This document shows, piece by piece, positions 52,341-62,581 of a stretch of 64,000 bases of DNA. Within the stretch, counting starts at the first letter, position 1; every line of letters starts with the position of its first letter. The DNA is taken from NCBI GenBank assembly GCA_934130375.1, contig CAKOXW010000001.1:496001-560000 (forward strand), in the 5' to 3' direction. Under the pieces are notes generated by a model, which saw only the letters and a program-made list of their open reading frames with translations, had not been told where the DNA came from and searched no databases. Source of the stretch: an uncultured Bacilli bacterium. GTDB taxonomy: Bacteria; Bacillota_I; Bacilli_A; RF39; UBA660. The position numbers and the translations under genes were made by a program.

Positions 52341-53207
52341 TTAGCAATCAGTATCTACAATAGTAAAACTAGATGCATCATAAGTTGCATTATTTTTCTT
52401 ATAAAACTTATAATTAGCACTACTACTAGAATTAATACTTATAGTAAGACTATCTATATAATTATCACTATTTTTAGTATAACTCTTAGCAGTATTATAT
52501 TCATTAACTAATAAATTATTAGGATCAAATGATACAACTACACACTTAGTAGTATCAGAATTATTTCTTAAATTTAAAATACCATACTCACTATAATCTT
52601 TATACTTAATATCAATATCAGTAGTAGTTTTTACTTTATTTAATATAAACTTACCAACTAATGTCTTCTTATAAGGACTAATACTACTAATCTCTAAATT
52701 AACATTTACCCTACTAATATCATCACCAACTATATCAAAATACATCTCTTCAGACACTACCTTGTTATTCCAAGTATAGCCATTACTACTACACTCCTCA
52801 TACGTAAATGTAGAGGTATCTACCCCATCAGACGTATTATTTTCACATACAGCATTAAGTTTTAAAACACTATCTACTTCATTTTTACCAGTTCCATTTA
52901 AATTACAAGTAGCATTTGCATTATTAGTAGTACATTTAACTTTATAATTAATATCATAATCAGTTACAATGCTTTCATTTATGTTATTCTTAATATTAAA
53001 ATATACAGAACTACCATCCCAATAATTATTAACAGTTTGCTTAGTATTAACATCTAAGTAATCACTTGTAAAATAAAATCCTTTTGATTGTAAGTAATAA
53101 TTATGTGCCTCTTTATATACATATTTTGCGTATGTAGTACCAAAGTACACTACCATTAATGCTAAGGTAGATAAAAATATAATTATTAAATATTTCCTAT
53201 GTTTCAT
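52341..53207 (-). CDS. Exported TasA-like/pilin-like surface protein
   Basis: 288 aa. N-terminus KYLIIIFLSTLALMVVYFGT then TYAKYVYKEA gives the membrane segment plus T-Y-A-x-Y motif of SipW substrates. The mature part has beta-rich segments, four Cys (CTTNNANATC and CENN...CSSNG), and the C-terminal strand ATYDASSFTIVDTDC ending in Cys. No known family. Overlaps or abuts both neighbours (10 bp to the next TasA-like gene upstream). Confidence 0.55.
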   Translation of the reverse strand: MKHRKYLIIIFLSTLALMVVYFGTTYAKYVYKEAHNYYLQSKGFYFTSDYLDVNTKQTVNNYWDGSSVYFNIKNNINESIVTDYDINYKVKCTTNNANATCNLNGTGKNEVDSVLKLNAVCENNTSDGVDTSTFTYEECSSNGYTWNNKVVSEEMYFDIVGDDISRVNVNLEISSISPYKKTLVGKFILNKVKTTTDIDIKYKDYSEYGILNLRNNSDTTKCVVVSFDPNNLLVNEYNTAKSYTKNSDNYIDSLTISINSSSSANYKFYKKNNATYDASSFTIVDTDC

Positions 53208-53216
53208 CTTATCTAC

Positions 53217-53768
53217 CTACTTTCCTGTTTTTTGCCAACTCTTAATTTCAATGTTTATGTAATCTACTATATTAGAATAAATATCACTATCATAACCATC
53301 TTCAAACTTAACATCTAATCTATAATTATCAACACCAAGGTTGGAATGTCCAAGTGTTTTGATATCACTTTCACATACTAGTTCGTTAGATGCATTTCTA
53401 ATAGCAGTTTCATCACATGAAATAACAAGGTTATCACCATTATCAGTTACTTCATATAATTTTATATCAAGTGGTGCGAAATGATATGTTTTTAATAATA
53501 ATTTATATTCAATTGTAACATTACTAGTATTAATATCATCATTATTACTAATACTAAAAGGATATTTCTTTAATTCATTTGGTACAAGATCTATAAGTGG
53601 AATACTAAGTGTATCTAATCCCTTTTGATCAAATATAAATTTAGCAACATTTTTAGCTTCACCTTCTAAAGAAGTTTTTGAATGAAAAATAGAATATGTA
53701 ATTCCAACACCAAAAACTAAGAATAATAAAAGATAAGCAACAATAAGAATTTTATATCTATTTTTCAT
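53217..53768 (-). CDS. TasA-like exported protein
   Basis: 183 aa. Membrane segment ILIVAYLLLFLVFGVGITYS followed by IFHSK, the T-Y-S-x-F motif. The mature domain starts GEAKNVAKFIFDQKG and has the TasA-type signature PFSISNNDDINTSNVTIEYK (n....i.n.s.v.~.Y). Compact single beta domain, the size of a filament subunit or cap. In the same operon as the 288-aa protein and the signal-peptidase-like gene. Confidence 0.6.
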   Translation of the reverse strand: MKNRYKILIVAYLLLFLVFGVGITYSIFHSKTSLEGEAKNVAKFIFDQKGLDTLSIPLIDLVPNELKKYPFSISNNDDINTSNVTIEYKLLLKTYHFAPLDIKLYEVTDNGDNLVISCDETAIRNASNELVCESDIKTLGHSNLGVDNYRLDVKFEDGYDSDIYSNIVDYINIEIKSWQKTGK

Positions 53769-53779
53769 TTTACTCCTTT

Positions 53780-56700
53780 CTATCTAACAATTACTTTCGT
53801 ATCAATTGCAGATATAAATGTATCTCCATCATATAGATAGAATACAAATTTATAACCAGTATTTTCAAGTTCATTAGGTAAAAGTGTAATAGTAATATCA
53901 CTAGTTCCATTTATACTTGATAAAACTGTAAACATATTACCCTTATACCTTGTATAAGTATTACTTGTATAATTAACTAAATCAACTAATGAATAATCTT
54001 GATTATATGCACTTAAAAGATCTTTCTTATAAAGTTCAACCTTAATATTAGGTTTAGATAAATTACTACCTACTTTAGCATTAAATGTAATTGGATAAGT
54101 ATCATTATCTTTAAATATTATTCTATCACTATTATTCATAGTAACATTAAATAAATAATCATTATTATTAAGTGTCTTAACTACATTTATAGGAACACTT
54201 ATATAATTAGTACTTAAACTATCATGATAATTACCATCATAAGAAGCATATACATATATTCTAAAATAATAATTACCGCTCTTTAAAAGCACACTATCTT
54301 TATTAGTAATTATAGATATTACATCCTTAGACTTCTTAATACCCTTACCTAAATTAATATGAACGTAATTATCTGTACCAAAAGTATATATATTATCATT
54401 ATACATAAATGATATATTTTTTAAGTACTCTTTACTAATTACATTTCCATAAGCATCAGTCATACTTATAGCAAGACCTAACTCCTTGTTCTCGTAAGTA
54501 GTATCTATAATATCACTAGAATTAATATTCTTATAACTAATACCAGTTGTTATATCTATATTTGTAGTTGAATCACTATTAAAACTTAATGCACTTCCAT
54601 TATAACTACCTTCTAGTAATAGACTAGCATCAGTTAATACATAGTTAGCATATGCATAAATATTATAAGTCTTAATGTTATCTAAAGTTGAAAGTATTAC
54701 TTCATTATTTTTTACTAATTCCAAATACATTGAAGCATTACTATAATCATTTCTAACATTAACTTCACCATAATCAACTAATATTGTGTATTTCTCATTT
54801 GTTACTGCATATTCTTTAAATGTTATTTTAGTATTCGTACCAACTTCTCTAAATAAACTAAATGGATAAGTTGCTCTACAAGTGCCTTTCTTACAACTTG
54901 ATGCATAACCATAACTATCCATACTTGAAGTAATTGAATACTTGTATGTCTTATTAGTATTATGATCAATCAATATTAATTTAGTACCTGATGGATATAG
55001 TATTGAAGATACTAGATTATGTACACCAGTAACAGAATCCGTACTTGAATGCTCAAATACTGCTTTAATACTTGATTTATATGAAATGTTATAATTATCA
55101 CCATAAGAATTATTTTCACCAATACTTAAAGTCATTTTATAACCATCATATATAATGTAATCAGTATTAGCATAACTAATATTACCTGAGTTATCCACAA
55201 CTTTAGTATAAATTACATACTTACCAACAGTATCAATTAATATACCATCTTTATAATTAGTCCACTCTAATGTAGATAAGTTATTATTATCAACTAAAGA
55301 AGATGATATATAGTAACTAATACTAGATACTCCTGATAGTAAATCACTAGCTGTTACTTCTATATTTGAAGAACTACTTAAATAAATATTACTTATATTT
55401 GTATTCAAACTTGTATAAGATTTATCAAGTACATTTATACTTATTTCAGGTGATGTTTTATCAAGAATTAATTCATCACTGTTGATAAAAGTAACATTGT
55501 CATTGTTATCCACAATTTTTGCATAAATTATATGACTACCTTCAGTTGTAATATTAGTAACCTGTGTATACCTATTCCAATCACTTATTAATTCAAGTTC
55601 ATTTTTAGTAAGAACTTTATTACTAATATAATAATATTTTTCCTTAATAGTATTTTCTTCGGTATCAGTAATAATAAATTTTATATCAGTATTAAAATTA
55701 TATTTGTTAACATCATCACTATAATTATTCCATAAATAAGATGAAACATGAATACTAGCAATAGGATTTTTTAAATCATCTATATACAATATTGGATAAC
55801 TAGAATTATCATAAACCCATACATTATTCTTATTAGTAGATAAATCACTCTTACTAATATACTCATTAAATAATAATGTATTTTTTATAAAATCCTTAGA
55901 CTTCAAATTATCAATCAAAGTATTAGTAAAAGTACCATTTACAGAGCCAGTACTTATTGTATAAGTATTATTTGTGTAATAAGTATTACTTACTGATACA
56001 TTACTATTAGTAATACTATTTATTATGTAAGTATCACTAGTATCAAATGAGTTATAAATATTTATAAGACCAGTATTATCTAGGAATTTTCCTACTAAAC
56101 CACCACTTATACCAGTTATATTACCAGTATTATAAACATTATACAAATTTAACCCATCCTTGTTTTTATTAACTGAGCCAATAATACCACCTGAGTTTTT
56201 ATTACTAGAAACATTCCCTGCATTATATGAATTACTTAAGTCTTTAATATTAGTAATTGTACCAATAATACCACCTGCATTGTAGTTACCATACACACTT
56301 GAATTATTAACTAGGTTTGATATATTACTATTTGTTGCGTAACCAATAACACCACCAGTTGTTGTATATTTATATACTATTTCATAAGTTATATTTGTAA
56401 AATCAACTGAAGTATTTTCATATAAATCACTAGATATTGAATATGAAACATTATTTAAAATTGAAGTACCTAAATCAATTTCAAAACTTCCTCCTGATAA
56501 TATATTATCATTTATTTTAATAGTAGCATTTTCTGAACCATTAACAGTATAATTTCCCTTTAATGTAGTAGAAATAATTTCAGACCCAACAAATGGTATA
56601 TCATTAGTTAAATCAATATTACCTACTGTATTAGTACTTGCAAGAGTAATATTTAAATCATTTACCTTGTTACTTAGTGTTTTAGTAATTCCTACTGTAT

Positions 56701-57394
56701 TAGAAACTACATTACCATCTACAACTATATCTTTAAGTGTAGCATTTTTTGCAATTGATGCGATACCACCAGTATAAGAACCACCATACACCATTAAGTT
56801 CTTAGTGTATAAATTCTTAATAGTACCTTCTAAATTAGTAAATAACGCTACCTCATCATTTTGATTACTTGTTAGATATAAACCATATATTGTATAGTAA
56901 TTAAAATCAAATGTACCTTTAAAATTATCAACTGGATTAAATATATTTACTTCTCCAATAGAAGTACCATATCTATTAACATTATCGTAATATTTATTAG
57001 AATAATAATCTACATAGTATGTATTATTTGCAATAGTGTATTTAACACCATCTACAGAATCATAACTAAATACACCAGCATTTATAACAATGTTATTTAT
57101 AAGTTTAAAATATGTATTTTCGTAATTAGTAGTTTTTAGCATTTCACTAAAGTATGCAAATTCAGAAGCATTTGATATTATGTATGGATTTTCTTCTGTA
57201 CCATCACCACTATTATATTTTGATGCGATGCTTCCATCCCATGTTGGAGTACTATTAATAATTGCTCTATTGTTTCTTCTTGCAATTGTTGGAATACTAA
57301 AAGAAACTATAATAGTAATTATAATTAACGCAAGTACAAGTATTAACTTTTTATTTTTTGGTAAATTGTTTAATAAATTACTAATTAGATTCAT
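53780..57394 (-). CDS. 1204-residue exported adhesin-like protein with GLUG repeats and Ig-like domains
   Basis: N-terminal membrane segment (about 15-36, LILVLALIIITIIVSFSIPT), then a domain with WDGSIASKYNSGDGTEENPY, the usual lead-in to GLUG proteins. GLUG motifs occur at about 205-220 and 345-440 (GGVIGYATNSNISNLVN, GGIIGTITNIKDLSNSYN, GGIIGSVNKNK, GGLVGKF), forming a beta-helix. Two or three Ig-like/OmpL47-type modules follow (about 560-760: repeated DKTSPEISINV and DNSGNISYANTDYIIYDG). No C-terminal anchor is seen, so it stays attached through the N-terminal segment or is released. By size and repeats, an adhesin or stalk. No SipW motif (SFSIPTIARR) of the usual kind. Confidence 0.68.
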   Translation of the reverse strand: MNLISNLLNNLPKNKKLILVLALIIITIIVSFSIPTIARRNNRAIINSTPTWDGSIASKYNSGDGTEENPYIISNASEFAYFSEMLKTTNYENTYFKLINNIVINAGVFSYDSVDGVKYTIANNTYYVDYYSNKYYDNVNRYGTSIGEVNIFNPVDNFKGTFDFNYYTIYGLYLTSNQNDEVALFTNLEGTIKNLYTKNLMVYGGSYTGGIASIAKNATLKDIVVDGNVVSNTVGITKTLSNKVNDLNITLASTNTVGNIDLTNDIPFVGSEIISTTLKGNYTVNGSENATIKINDNILSGGSFEIDLGTSILNNVSYSISSDLYENTSVDFTNITYEIVYKYTTTGGVIGYATNSNISNLVNNSSVYGNYNAGGIIGTITNIKDLSNSYNAGNVSSNKNSGGIIGSVNKNKDGLNLYNVYNTGNITGISGGLVGKFLDNTGLINIYNSFDTSDTYIINSITNSNVSVSNTYYTNNTYTISTGSVNGTFTNTLIDNLKSKDFIKNTLLFNEYISKSDLSTNKNNVWVYDNSSYPILYIDDLKNPIASIHVSSYLWNNYSDDVNKYNFNTDIKFIITDTEENTIKEKYYYISNKVLTKNELELISDWNRYTQVTNITTEGSHIIYAKIVDNNDNVTFINSDELILDKTSPEISINVLDKSYTSLNTNISNIYLSSSSNIEVTASDLLSGVSSISYYISSSLVDNNNLSTLEWTNYKDGILIDTVGKYVIYTKVVDNSGNISYANTDYIIYDGYKMTLSIGENNSYGDNYNISYKSSIKAVFEHSSTDSVTGVHNLVSSILYPSGTKLILIDHNTNKTYKYSITSSMDSYGYASSCKKGTCRATYPFSLFREVGTNTKITFKEYAVTNEKYTILVDYGEVNVRNDYSNASMYLELVKNNEVILSTLDNIKTYNIYAYANYVLTDASLLLEGSYNGSALSFNSDSTTNIDITTGISYKNINSSDIIDTTYENKELGLAISMTDAYGNVISKEYLKNISFMYNDNIYTFGTDNYVHINLGKGIKKSKDVISIITNKDSVLLKSGNYYFRIYVYASYDGNYHDSLSTNYISVPINVVKTLNNNDYLFNVTMNNSDRIIFKDNDTYPITFNAKVGSNLSKPNIKVELYKKDLLSAYNQDYSLVDLVNYTSNTYTRYKGNMFTVLSSINGTSDITITLLPNELENTGYKFVFYLYDGDTFISAIDTKVIVR

Positions 57395-57498
57395 AACTAC
57401 TCCTTACACACTTTCCTATTCTAGAAACATTATAACATAATACGACATTTTTTTCACTAAAAATTTAAAAAAAATAATTGCATTTTATGCAACTATTT

Positions 57499-59106
57499 TT
57501 ATGCTCTATTTATCTTAGCAACTTCAGATATAAACCATAATTTATGTACATCTAAATTACTATTTTCAATAGTTTCTATTCTAAGGATAAAATCTATTTT
57601 TTCAACTAAAGCATTTAGTTCATCTTTTGCTAAACTAGTCTCATCTAAGTTGATATTATTTAATCTATACTTATTAGATATTACTTTAGAAACATCTTCA
57701 TCCCTAAATAAATCAATAACATTAACAATTATATTATTAGGATTAATAGCAAATTCATCTATTTTATCACTATAATTATTTAATTCATCAAATTCAGTAA
57801 TACTAAATACTTTCTTTATAGCACCTTTCTTAAAATAATCAAAACTATAATATAAGTTTAATAAATCTTTAACAGATGAGAACTTATTAATATTAGTTAA
57901 AACTTTAATTCTAAAATACTCATCTTCATAATTTTTATATGCTTCATATAACTCATTAGCAAGTACCATAGAATCAAGTTTTAATTGTTTAATATCAGCA
58001 TCACTTGTTTCAAATAATGGTAACCTTTTACCAAGTATTTTCTTATTAATTTTATCTAATTTATTTTCTTTATTTATAATTTCATTTTCTAATGTTTTTA
58101 ATGTTTTATCAAGTTCTTTAGCATCAAATTCTAATTTCTTTTCATATTCAGATTTAAAATCTTTAATCAAAGGTATAAAGTTTAAATAGCTTTCATACTC
58201 AAGTACATTTACTTTAAGTTTTTCAAGTGTATCATAAAACTTTTCTTTATCTTTAGGATCTTTTAATAAATCTGGATTAATAACTAAATTTTCAAAAGTA
58301 GTAATCCTTGTTTTACTATCTTCAAAATACTTAGTCATATCAATAGTACCTGATTTACAAAGACTAATTATATCAGAAATGTCCTCTTTCTTAGCATTTT
58401 TTAGTTTATTATATAATTCTTCATATTTACGAACTGCATCTTCTCTACTAGAAAGCATATTTTTTGCAAGTAAATGTTTTTGCAATGATTGAATATAATT
58501 GTTAAATTCTTTTTCATACTTAAATGAAAGCATTCTAAAACATAATTCTATATGATTAATTATTTCAGGATTAACCCAATAAATTTTTTCAAATATTGCT
58601 TCTAGAGCATCATAATTTTCACTCTTAGTACTTCTAAGATCAATAAATGTACTCATATATTCATAAACATAACAAGTATAACTAAAGTCATCCTTAGTAA
58701 GTTTTATACCCGCTTCTTCAAATTTAGATACAAACTTTTCAATTATTTCATTTAATGACTTAAAATTATATTCACTATAATGATTTAGTTTATATAATAT
58801 TTTATCAAAACCTAATTTTTCAAAAAAAGTATTTACAGGATTTAATATTGTTAATACATATCTAGCATCATTTACTTCTCTTTCTAATTCATCTAAATCT
58901 CTATTTTCTTTAGGTACACAAAGAGTTTCACTTTTAATATCCAAATATTTTTTAACACTAGTTTTATAACTATTATATTTTTCTAATATTGTATCAACAT
59001 TTTCATTAAACTTTTTAATATTAGTCTTAGTATTAACTGGTTGACTATCTAAAAAAGTAGTTTTTGATTCAATATCCCCTTTAATAAAATCTAAAAAATT
59101 TTCCAT
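57499..59106 (-). CDS. Helical cytoplasmic protein of the surface locus
   Basis: 535 aa without signal or membrane segments; almost entirely alpha-helical with coiled-coil stretches (EFDAKELDKTLKTLENEIIN, KLDKINKKI). No domain recognised. Its ATG follows directly on the TAA of the 44-aa gene, and it precedes the 1204-aa adhesin. A cytoplasmic scaffold or regulator for assembly is possible, by context only. Confidence 0.5.
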   Translation of the reverse strand: MENFLDFIKGDIESKTTFLDSQPVNTKTNIKKFNENVDTILEKYNSYKTSVKKYLDIKSETLCVPKENRDLDELEREVNDARYVLTILNPVNTFFEKLGFDKILYKLNHYSEYNFKSLNEIIEKFVSKFEEAGIKLTKDDFSYTCYVYEYMSTFIDLRSTKSENYDALEAIFEKIYWVNPEIINHIELCFRMLSFKYEKEFNNYIQSLQKHLLAKNMLSSREDAVRKYEELYNKLKNAKKEDISDIISLCKSGTIDMTKYFEDSKTRITTFENLVINPDLLKDPKDKEKFYDTLEKLKVNVLEYESYLNFIPLIKDFKSEYEKKLEFDAKELDKTLKTLENEIINKENKLDKINKKILGKRLPLFETSDADIKQLKLDSMVLANELYEAYKNYEDEYFRIKVLTNINKFSSVKDLLNLYYSFDYFKKGAIKKVFSITEFDELNNYSDKIDEFAINPNNIIVNVIDLFRDEDVSKVISNKYRLNNINLDETSLAKDELNALVEKIDFILRIETIENSNLDVHKLWFISEVAKINRA

Positions 59107-59241
59107 TTATTCACCTCTTTCTTCTATTTTTTTATTAGATAATGTTTTTATAAATTTATCTATATCATTATATACCTCTATTAGTTGCTCTAAACTTAAT
59201 AAAGACATATCAAAATTTACTCTATTTTCCTCTTTATCCAT
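59107..59241 (-). CDS. 44-residue peptide gene in the surface operon
   Basis: Read from the sequence: ATG 59241 (AAAGGA 6 nt upstream), MDKEENRVNFDMSLLSLEQL then IEVYNDIDKFIKTLSNKKIE and ERGE, TAA directly adjoining the ATG of the 535-aa gene. Charged helical peptide without a membrane segment. The SD, the 12-bp gap to the gene before and the perfect stop-start junction support translation. Possibly a small partner of the 535-aa protein. Confidence 0.6.
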   Translation of the reverse strand: MDKEENRVNFDMSLLSLEQLIEVYNDIDKFIKTLSNKKIEERGE

Positions 59242-59253
59242 AATTAATCCTTT

Positions 59254-60327
59254 CTATTGATAATAACCTGCTAAATCCTTGTAGAAATTAAGCGATACTT
59301 CTATATTAGCACCTTGCGATTGAGTTTCAATGCTATCAATATCTTGTCCTTCAACCCATATATATACTCTTACTTTTGTAATACCTGTTGAAAGTCCAAA
59401 AACTCTATTACTTAAATCTGTTATTGTATTTTGAAGTGCGAAATGCTCAGTATCAAGTGGTATACCTGAACCTTCTTGACCACTTGCCATTTCAAGTCTC
59501 TCTCCTTCAGCGATAACACCATATGTAGGAGTATATACACCATCAACAACTGTAACACGATGTTTTAGTGCTTTTAGAATTGACGCCCTTGAATGTTCTT
59601 TACTATGAGGTTCCCAAATTGATGCCTCACAGTTATTATTACATGTTATATTTTGTATAGCATTTATGCTACTTCTTTTAGAAATTGTATTCATTTTAAG
59701 AAACCCAACTCTAATTGAATTAATACTACCATCACTATCTTTTGAACCACTACTTAATAGCCTTACTTCTGTTCCTTCATCTAAAAATACATTATCTTCA
59801 TAAGGTGAACCAGTGACATTTTTTAAAAATATATCAAATGCAACAAAATTACTATTTTCACTTGCTTTATCTTCATTATATGAATACGTCGTAATAACTC
59901 TTTCTCTACTTACAAGTTCATTTTTATAACTTACTTCTGATGTAAATATATTAAATGTATTATCATTACGACTTGTTATACCATTAGTAGATATAGGAGA
60001 CATACCCATACTATTTGGCCACTGACTTATGTGGTTTGGATATCTTCTATTTAAATCTTTAAATAATATATCTTTAGATACAGAAACACTGCTACTCCAA
60101 TTTATTCCATCTAATGAAATAAATAAACCACTTTCATCTGATACGGTCATATTAAGTGAACTAATTCTAACATCTAGTGATGCGAAAAACCACGCATATG
60201 TTGATACTATTAACAAAATACTTGAAAGAAATGCTGTAATAATTAGAAAAGTACTCTTCCTAATTTTAAATTTCCAAATATTTACATATCTAATAGCCTT
60301 TTTATTACTACTTTTCTTCTTATTCAT
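59254..60327 (-). CDS. TasA-like surface protein without Cys-rich tail
   Basis: 357 aa from ATG 60327 (AGAGGTG 4 nt upstream). Paralogue of the two larger filament proteins: basic N-terminus, membrane segment and VSTYAWFFASLDVRISSL; shared SLDGINWSSSVSVSKD, NITCNNNCEASIWEPHSKEH and the closing VRVYIWVEGQDIDSIETQSQ. It lacks the Cys-rich C-terminal repeats and ends soon after the shared core, so perhaps a minor subunit or initiator. Behind a strong terminator-like hairpin (60352-60376). Confidence 0.65.
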   Translation of the reverse strand: MNKKKSSNKKAIRYVNIWKFKIRKSTFLIITAFLSSILLIVSTYAWFFASLDVRISSLNMTVSDESGLFISLDGINWSSSVSVSKDILFKDLNRRYPNHISQWPNSMGMSPISTNGITSRNDNTFNIFTSEVSYKNELVSRERVITTYSYNEDKASENSNFVAFDIFLKNVTGSPYEDNVFLDEGTEVRLLSSGSKDSDGSINSIRVGFLKMNTISKRSSINAIQNITCNNNCEASIWEPHSKEHSRASILKALKHRVTVVDGVYTPTYGVIAEGERLEMASGQEGSGIPLDTEHFALQNTITDLSNRVFGLSTGITKVRVYIWVEGQDIDSIETQSQGANIEVSLNFYKDLAGYYQ

Positions 60328-60351
60328 ATACACCTCTTAAATAATAAAATA

Positions 60352-60376
60352 AGGAGTAACCAAGGTGGTTACTCCT
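60352..60376 (-). terminator. Terminator after the 452-aa filament-protein gene
   Basis: Perfect 11-bp stem AGGAGTAACCA/TGGTTACTCCT with a 3-nt loop, then TTATTTTATT. The U-run is broken, so partial readthrough into the rest of the operon is likely. Confidence 0.7.
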
Positions 60377-60444
60377 AATATTTTATCTAATTATTTACCA
60401 ACATAACCACTAGTTAGTATATATAATTATTTAATTTTTATCAA

Positions 60445-61803
60445 CTATTTTCTAGTAGCTGTTCCACCTATAGCATCACAGTATGCTTTAGTTGTACCAC
60501 TACAAGTGTTAGCTGCAGCATCCCATGTTCCAAATGCAGCATCACAAGTTTCTTGTGTTGTTGGAGCTGTTCCACCATCACAGTTAACTTCTGTTGAAGG
60601 TAAGATTGGAGCACCTTCTTCATAGTTAATATCTTCTTCATTAAATCTTTCTTTAGTGAATCCAAATTTAACTGAAATTTGCTTACCAATTTGAGCAAAA
60701 TCATAGTTATCTATGTCTTGTCCTTCAATGAATACATAAACTCTAACTTTAGTAATACTACTTGGTGCTAAAGTCATGAATGTTGGACGAGCTGTACCTT
60801 TTAAATTCTTTTCAGTATCTGTGAAATAATCAAATGATGTAAGTTGTGTAGTTGCTGTATATTTGTTGAATGCATCACCATCATATACATCTACATTATC
60901 ACCAGCACCAATTTCTGTATTAACAGCATATGTTGGATATGCAGTTCCATCAACAACTTCTCCACAAGTACCAGCATAAGAAGATTTATCTCTTACATTT
61001 ACACCTGTTCTTTGTTTACATGAAGTTGTATACCAATTGATTGCATTTTGTACGTGTCTAGTATCATTTGGTTCCCAAATTGTAGCTTCTCTACAAATAC
61101 CAGTTACATCTCCAGCTGATTTACAAGTGATACCAGTTATAGTTGCATCTCCACCTTCAGCAGTAGCCTTATCTTGGTTAACACGACCAATTTGAGCGAA
61201 TGCAACTCTTACTGAGTTTTCAATACCTGTATTTTGAACACCAGCAGCACTTACAGTAACTGCAGAGTTTCTAGTTAAATAAATTGCTTCTTCATTTAAC
61301 TCATTTAGTTCAGTGTAATACTTTTCACCAGTTGTGTTTCTTACGAATAAATCAAAAGCAACATAACCTTTTTGTTCTGGATCAACAGTTCCTTCACCAT
61401 TTGTAAAATTATTAACACGACTAGACATTAATCTATAACCACCTGCTGTAGCAGTGTGACTTGATTTCTCAAATAAAATCATTCTTGATGCTGTATCATC
61501 CATTGCACCTACAGTTGACATAGGGATTAATCCTTCTCCACCCCAACTATTAGTATGTCCAGTGTAAGAAACATCATCTAGTGTATCTTTAGAAATATAA
61601 ACAGTATTTGACCATTTTTTACCGTCTAAAGATAGCATTAAACTTTCAGTAGCTTGAATTTCTACATCAAATGCTGCTACATTAACAGTTCTCATACCTA
61701 TGAACCATGCATATGTTGATACAGTTAATACAATAGCAGTAAATGCACAAAATAATATAAGGCTTTTAGCTCTTCTATTATTTTTCTTGTTTTTACCTTG
61801 CAT
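60445..61803 (-). CDS. TasA-like major surface protein (paralogue of the 509-aa protein)
   Basis: 452 aa from ATG 61803 (GGAAAGAGGT SD; the longer frame is unsupported). N-terminus NRRAKSLILFCAFTAIVLTV then STYAWFIGMRTVNVAAFDVE, nearly the same as the 509-aa protein. The core repeats the family blocks (GIENSVRVAFAQIGRV, ATIWEPNDTRHVQNAINWY, YVFIEGQDIDNYDFAQIG). A shorter Cys-rich tail (CDGGTAPTTQETCDAAFGTW, TKAYCDAIGGTATRK). Nucleotide identity in the tail suggests recent exchange with 49999-51528. Probably another main filament subunit. Confidence 0.7.
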   Translation of the reverse strand: MQGKNKKNNRRAKSLILFCAFTAIVLTVSTYAWFIGMRTVNVAAFDVEIQATESLMLSLDGKKWSNTVYISKDTLDDVSYTGHTNSWGGEGLIPMSTVGAMDDTASRMILFEKSSHTATAGGYRLMSSRVNNFTNGEGTVDPEQKGYVAFDLFVRNTTGEKYYTELNELNEEAIYLTRNSAVTVSAAGVQNTGIENSVRVAFAQIGRVNQDKATAEGGDATITGITCKSAGDVTGICREATIWEPNDTRHVQNAINWYTTSCKQRTGVNVRDKSSYAGTCGEVVDGTAYPTYAVNTEIGAGDNVDVYDGDAFNKYTATTQLTSFDYFTDTEKNLKGTARPTFMTLAPSSITKVRVYVFIEGQDIDNYDFAQIGKQISVKFGFTKERFNEEDINYEEGAPILPSTEVNCDGGTAPTTQETCDAAFGTWDAAANTCSGTTKAYCDAIGGTATRK

Positions 61804-61819
61804 AAAATACCTCTTTCCT

Positions 61820-62521
61820 TTATTTTTTAACAAATTCTGAATTAAACTCCATATGTAGTTTAATTTCACCACCTAAGATATTATCAGTGCAATCAGGATC
61901 TCTACCTTCTAGCCATACAACCACTGTATACTTAATTCTCTCTTTTGGAGCGAAGTTTTCTACATGATCTGTAACTATTAGTTTATCAGACTCAAATGCA
62001 ACTGTTCCATCTTCAGGCTCGCCATTCCTAGCTGCTTTCGCGTAAGTAGTAGGAATGCCATTTTTATAGATTCTTACTCTTACCGCTTCATCCACATTTC
62101 TGATAACATCATCAATTACTAGTTCAGACCAGTAATCAGATGTTTGAGTACCAAAGTTCTCAATGTAAAATGTATAGGCCATATAGTTTTCACCATTATG
62201 AGACCCACCACTATGTTCATCTAAGTCGTTTGGTAACCACCTCTCAGAAATATTGTCGAATGATTCGACAGAAGTAGCATATAACTCTGTTCTAAAAACC
62301 TTATAATCATTATTATCATAAACTATTAAGTTCTTGTCATAATATAGGTTCTTATCAAGCGTAATGCTAAAATTTCCATTATTATAAATAACACCCACAA
62401 CTACATATGCAAGTAATAGTAACAAGAAGATAATTAGTAATGCTAATTTAGAATACTTAATTATTTTTCTTCTACGCTGAACTTTGCCAGCATTAGTTTT
62501 AATCTCACCTTTCATCCTCAT
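61820..62521 (-). CDS. Exported protein opening the surface operon
   Basis: 233 aa from ATG 62521 (GAAGGG 6 nt upstream). Basic N-terminus RRRKIIKYSK, membrane segment LALLIIFLLLLLAYVVVGVI, then a beta-rich outer domain with NYMAYTFYIENFGTQTSDYW and RIKYTVVVWLEGRDPDCTDN; the latter matches the VRVYIWVEGQDID strand of the filament paralogues, so it has the same fold. It lacks the TYAWF motif and may be the non-cleaved membrane anchor of the fibre (inference). Confidence 0.6.
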   Translation of the reverse strand: MRMKGEIKTNAGKVQRRRKIIKYSKLALLIIFLLLLLAYVVVGVIYNNGNFSITLDKNLYYDKNLIVYDNNDYKVFRTELYATSVESFDNISERWLPNDLDEHSGGSHNGENYMAYTFYIENFGTQTSDYWSELVIDDVIRNVDEAVRVRIYKNGIPTTYAKAARNGEPEDGTVAFESDKLIVTDHVENFAPKERIKYTVVVWLEGRDPDCTDNILGGEIKLHMEFNSEFVKK

Positions 62522-62581
62522 CAATGCCCTTCACTATAATTTACGTATGTATCTATGCTATCATCTATAATACATACTTAT

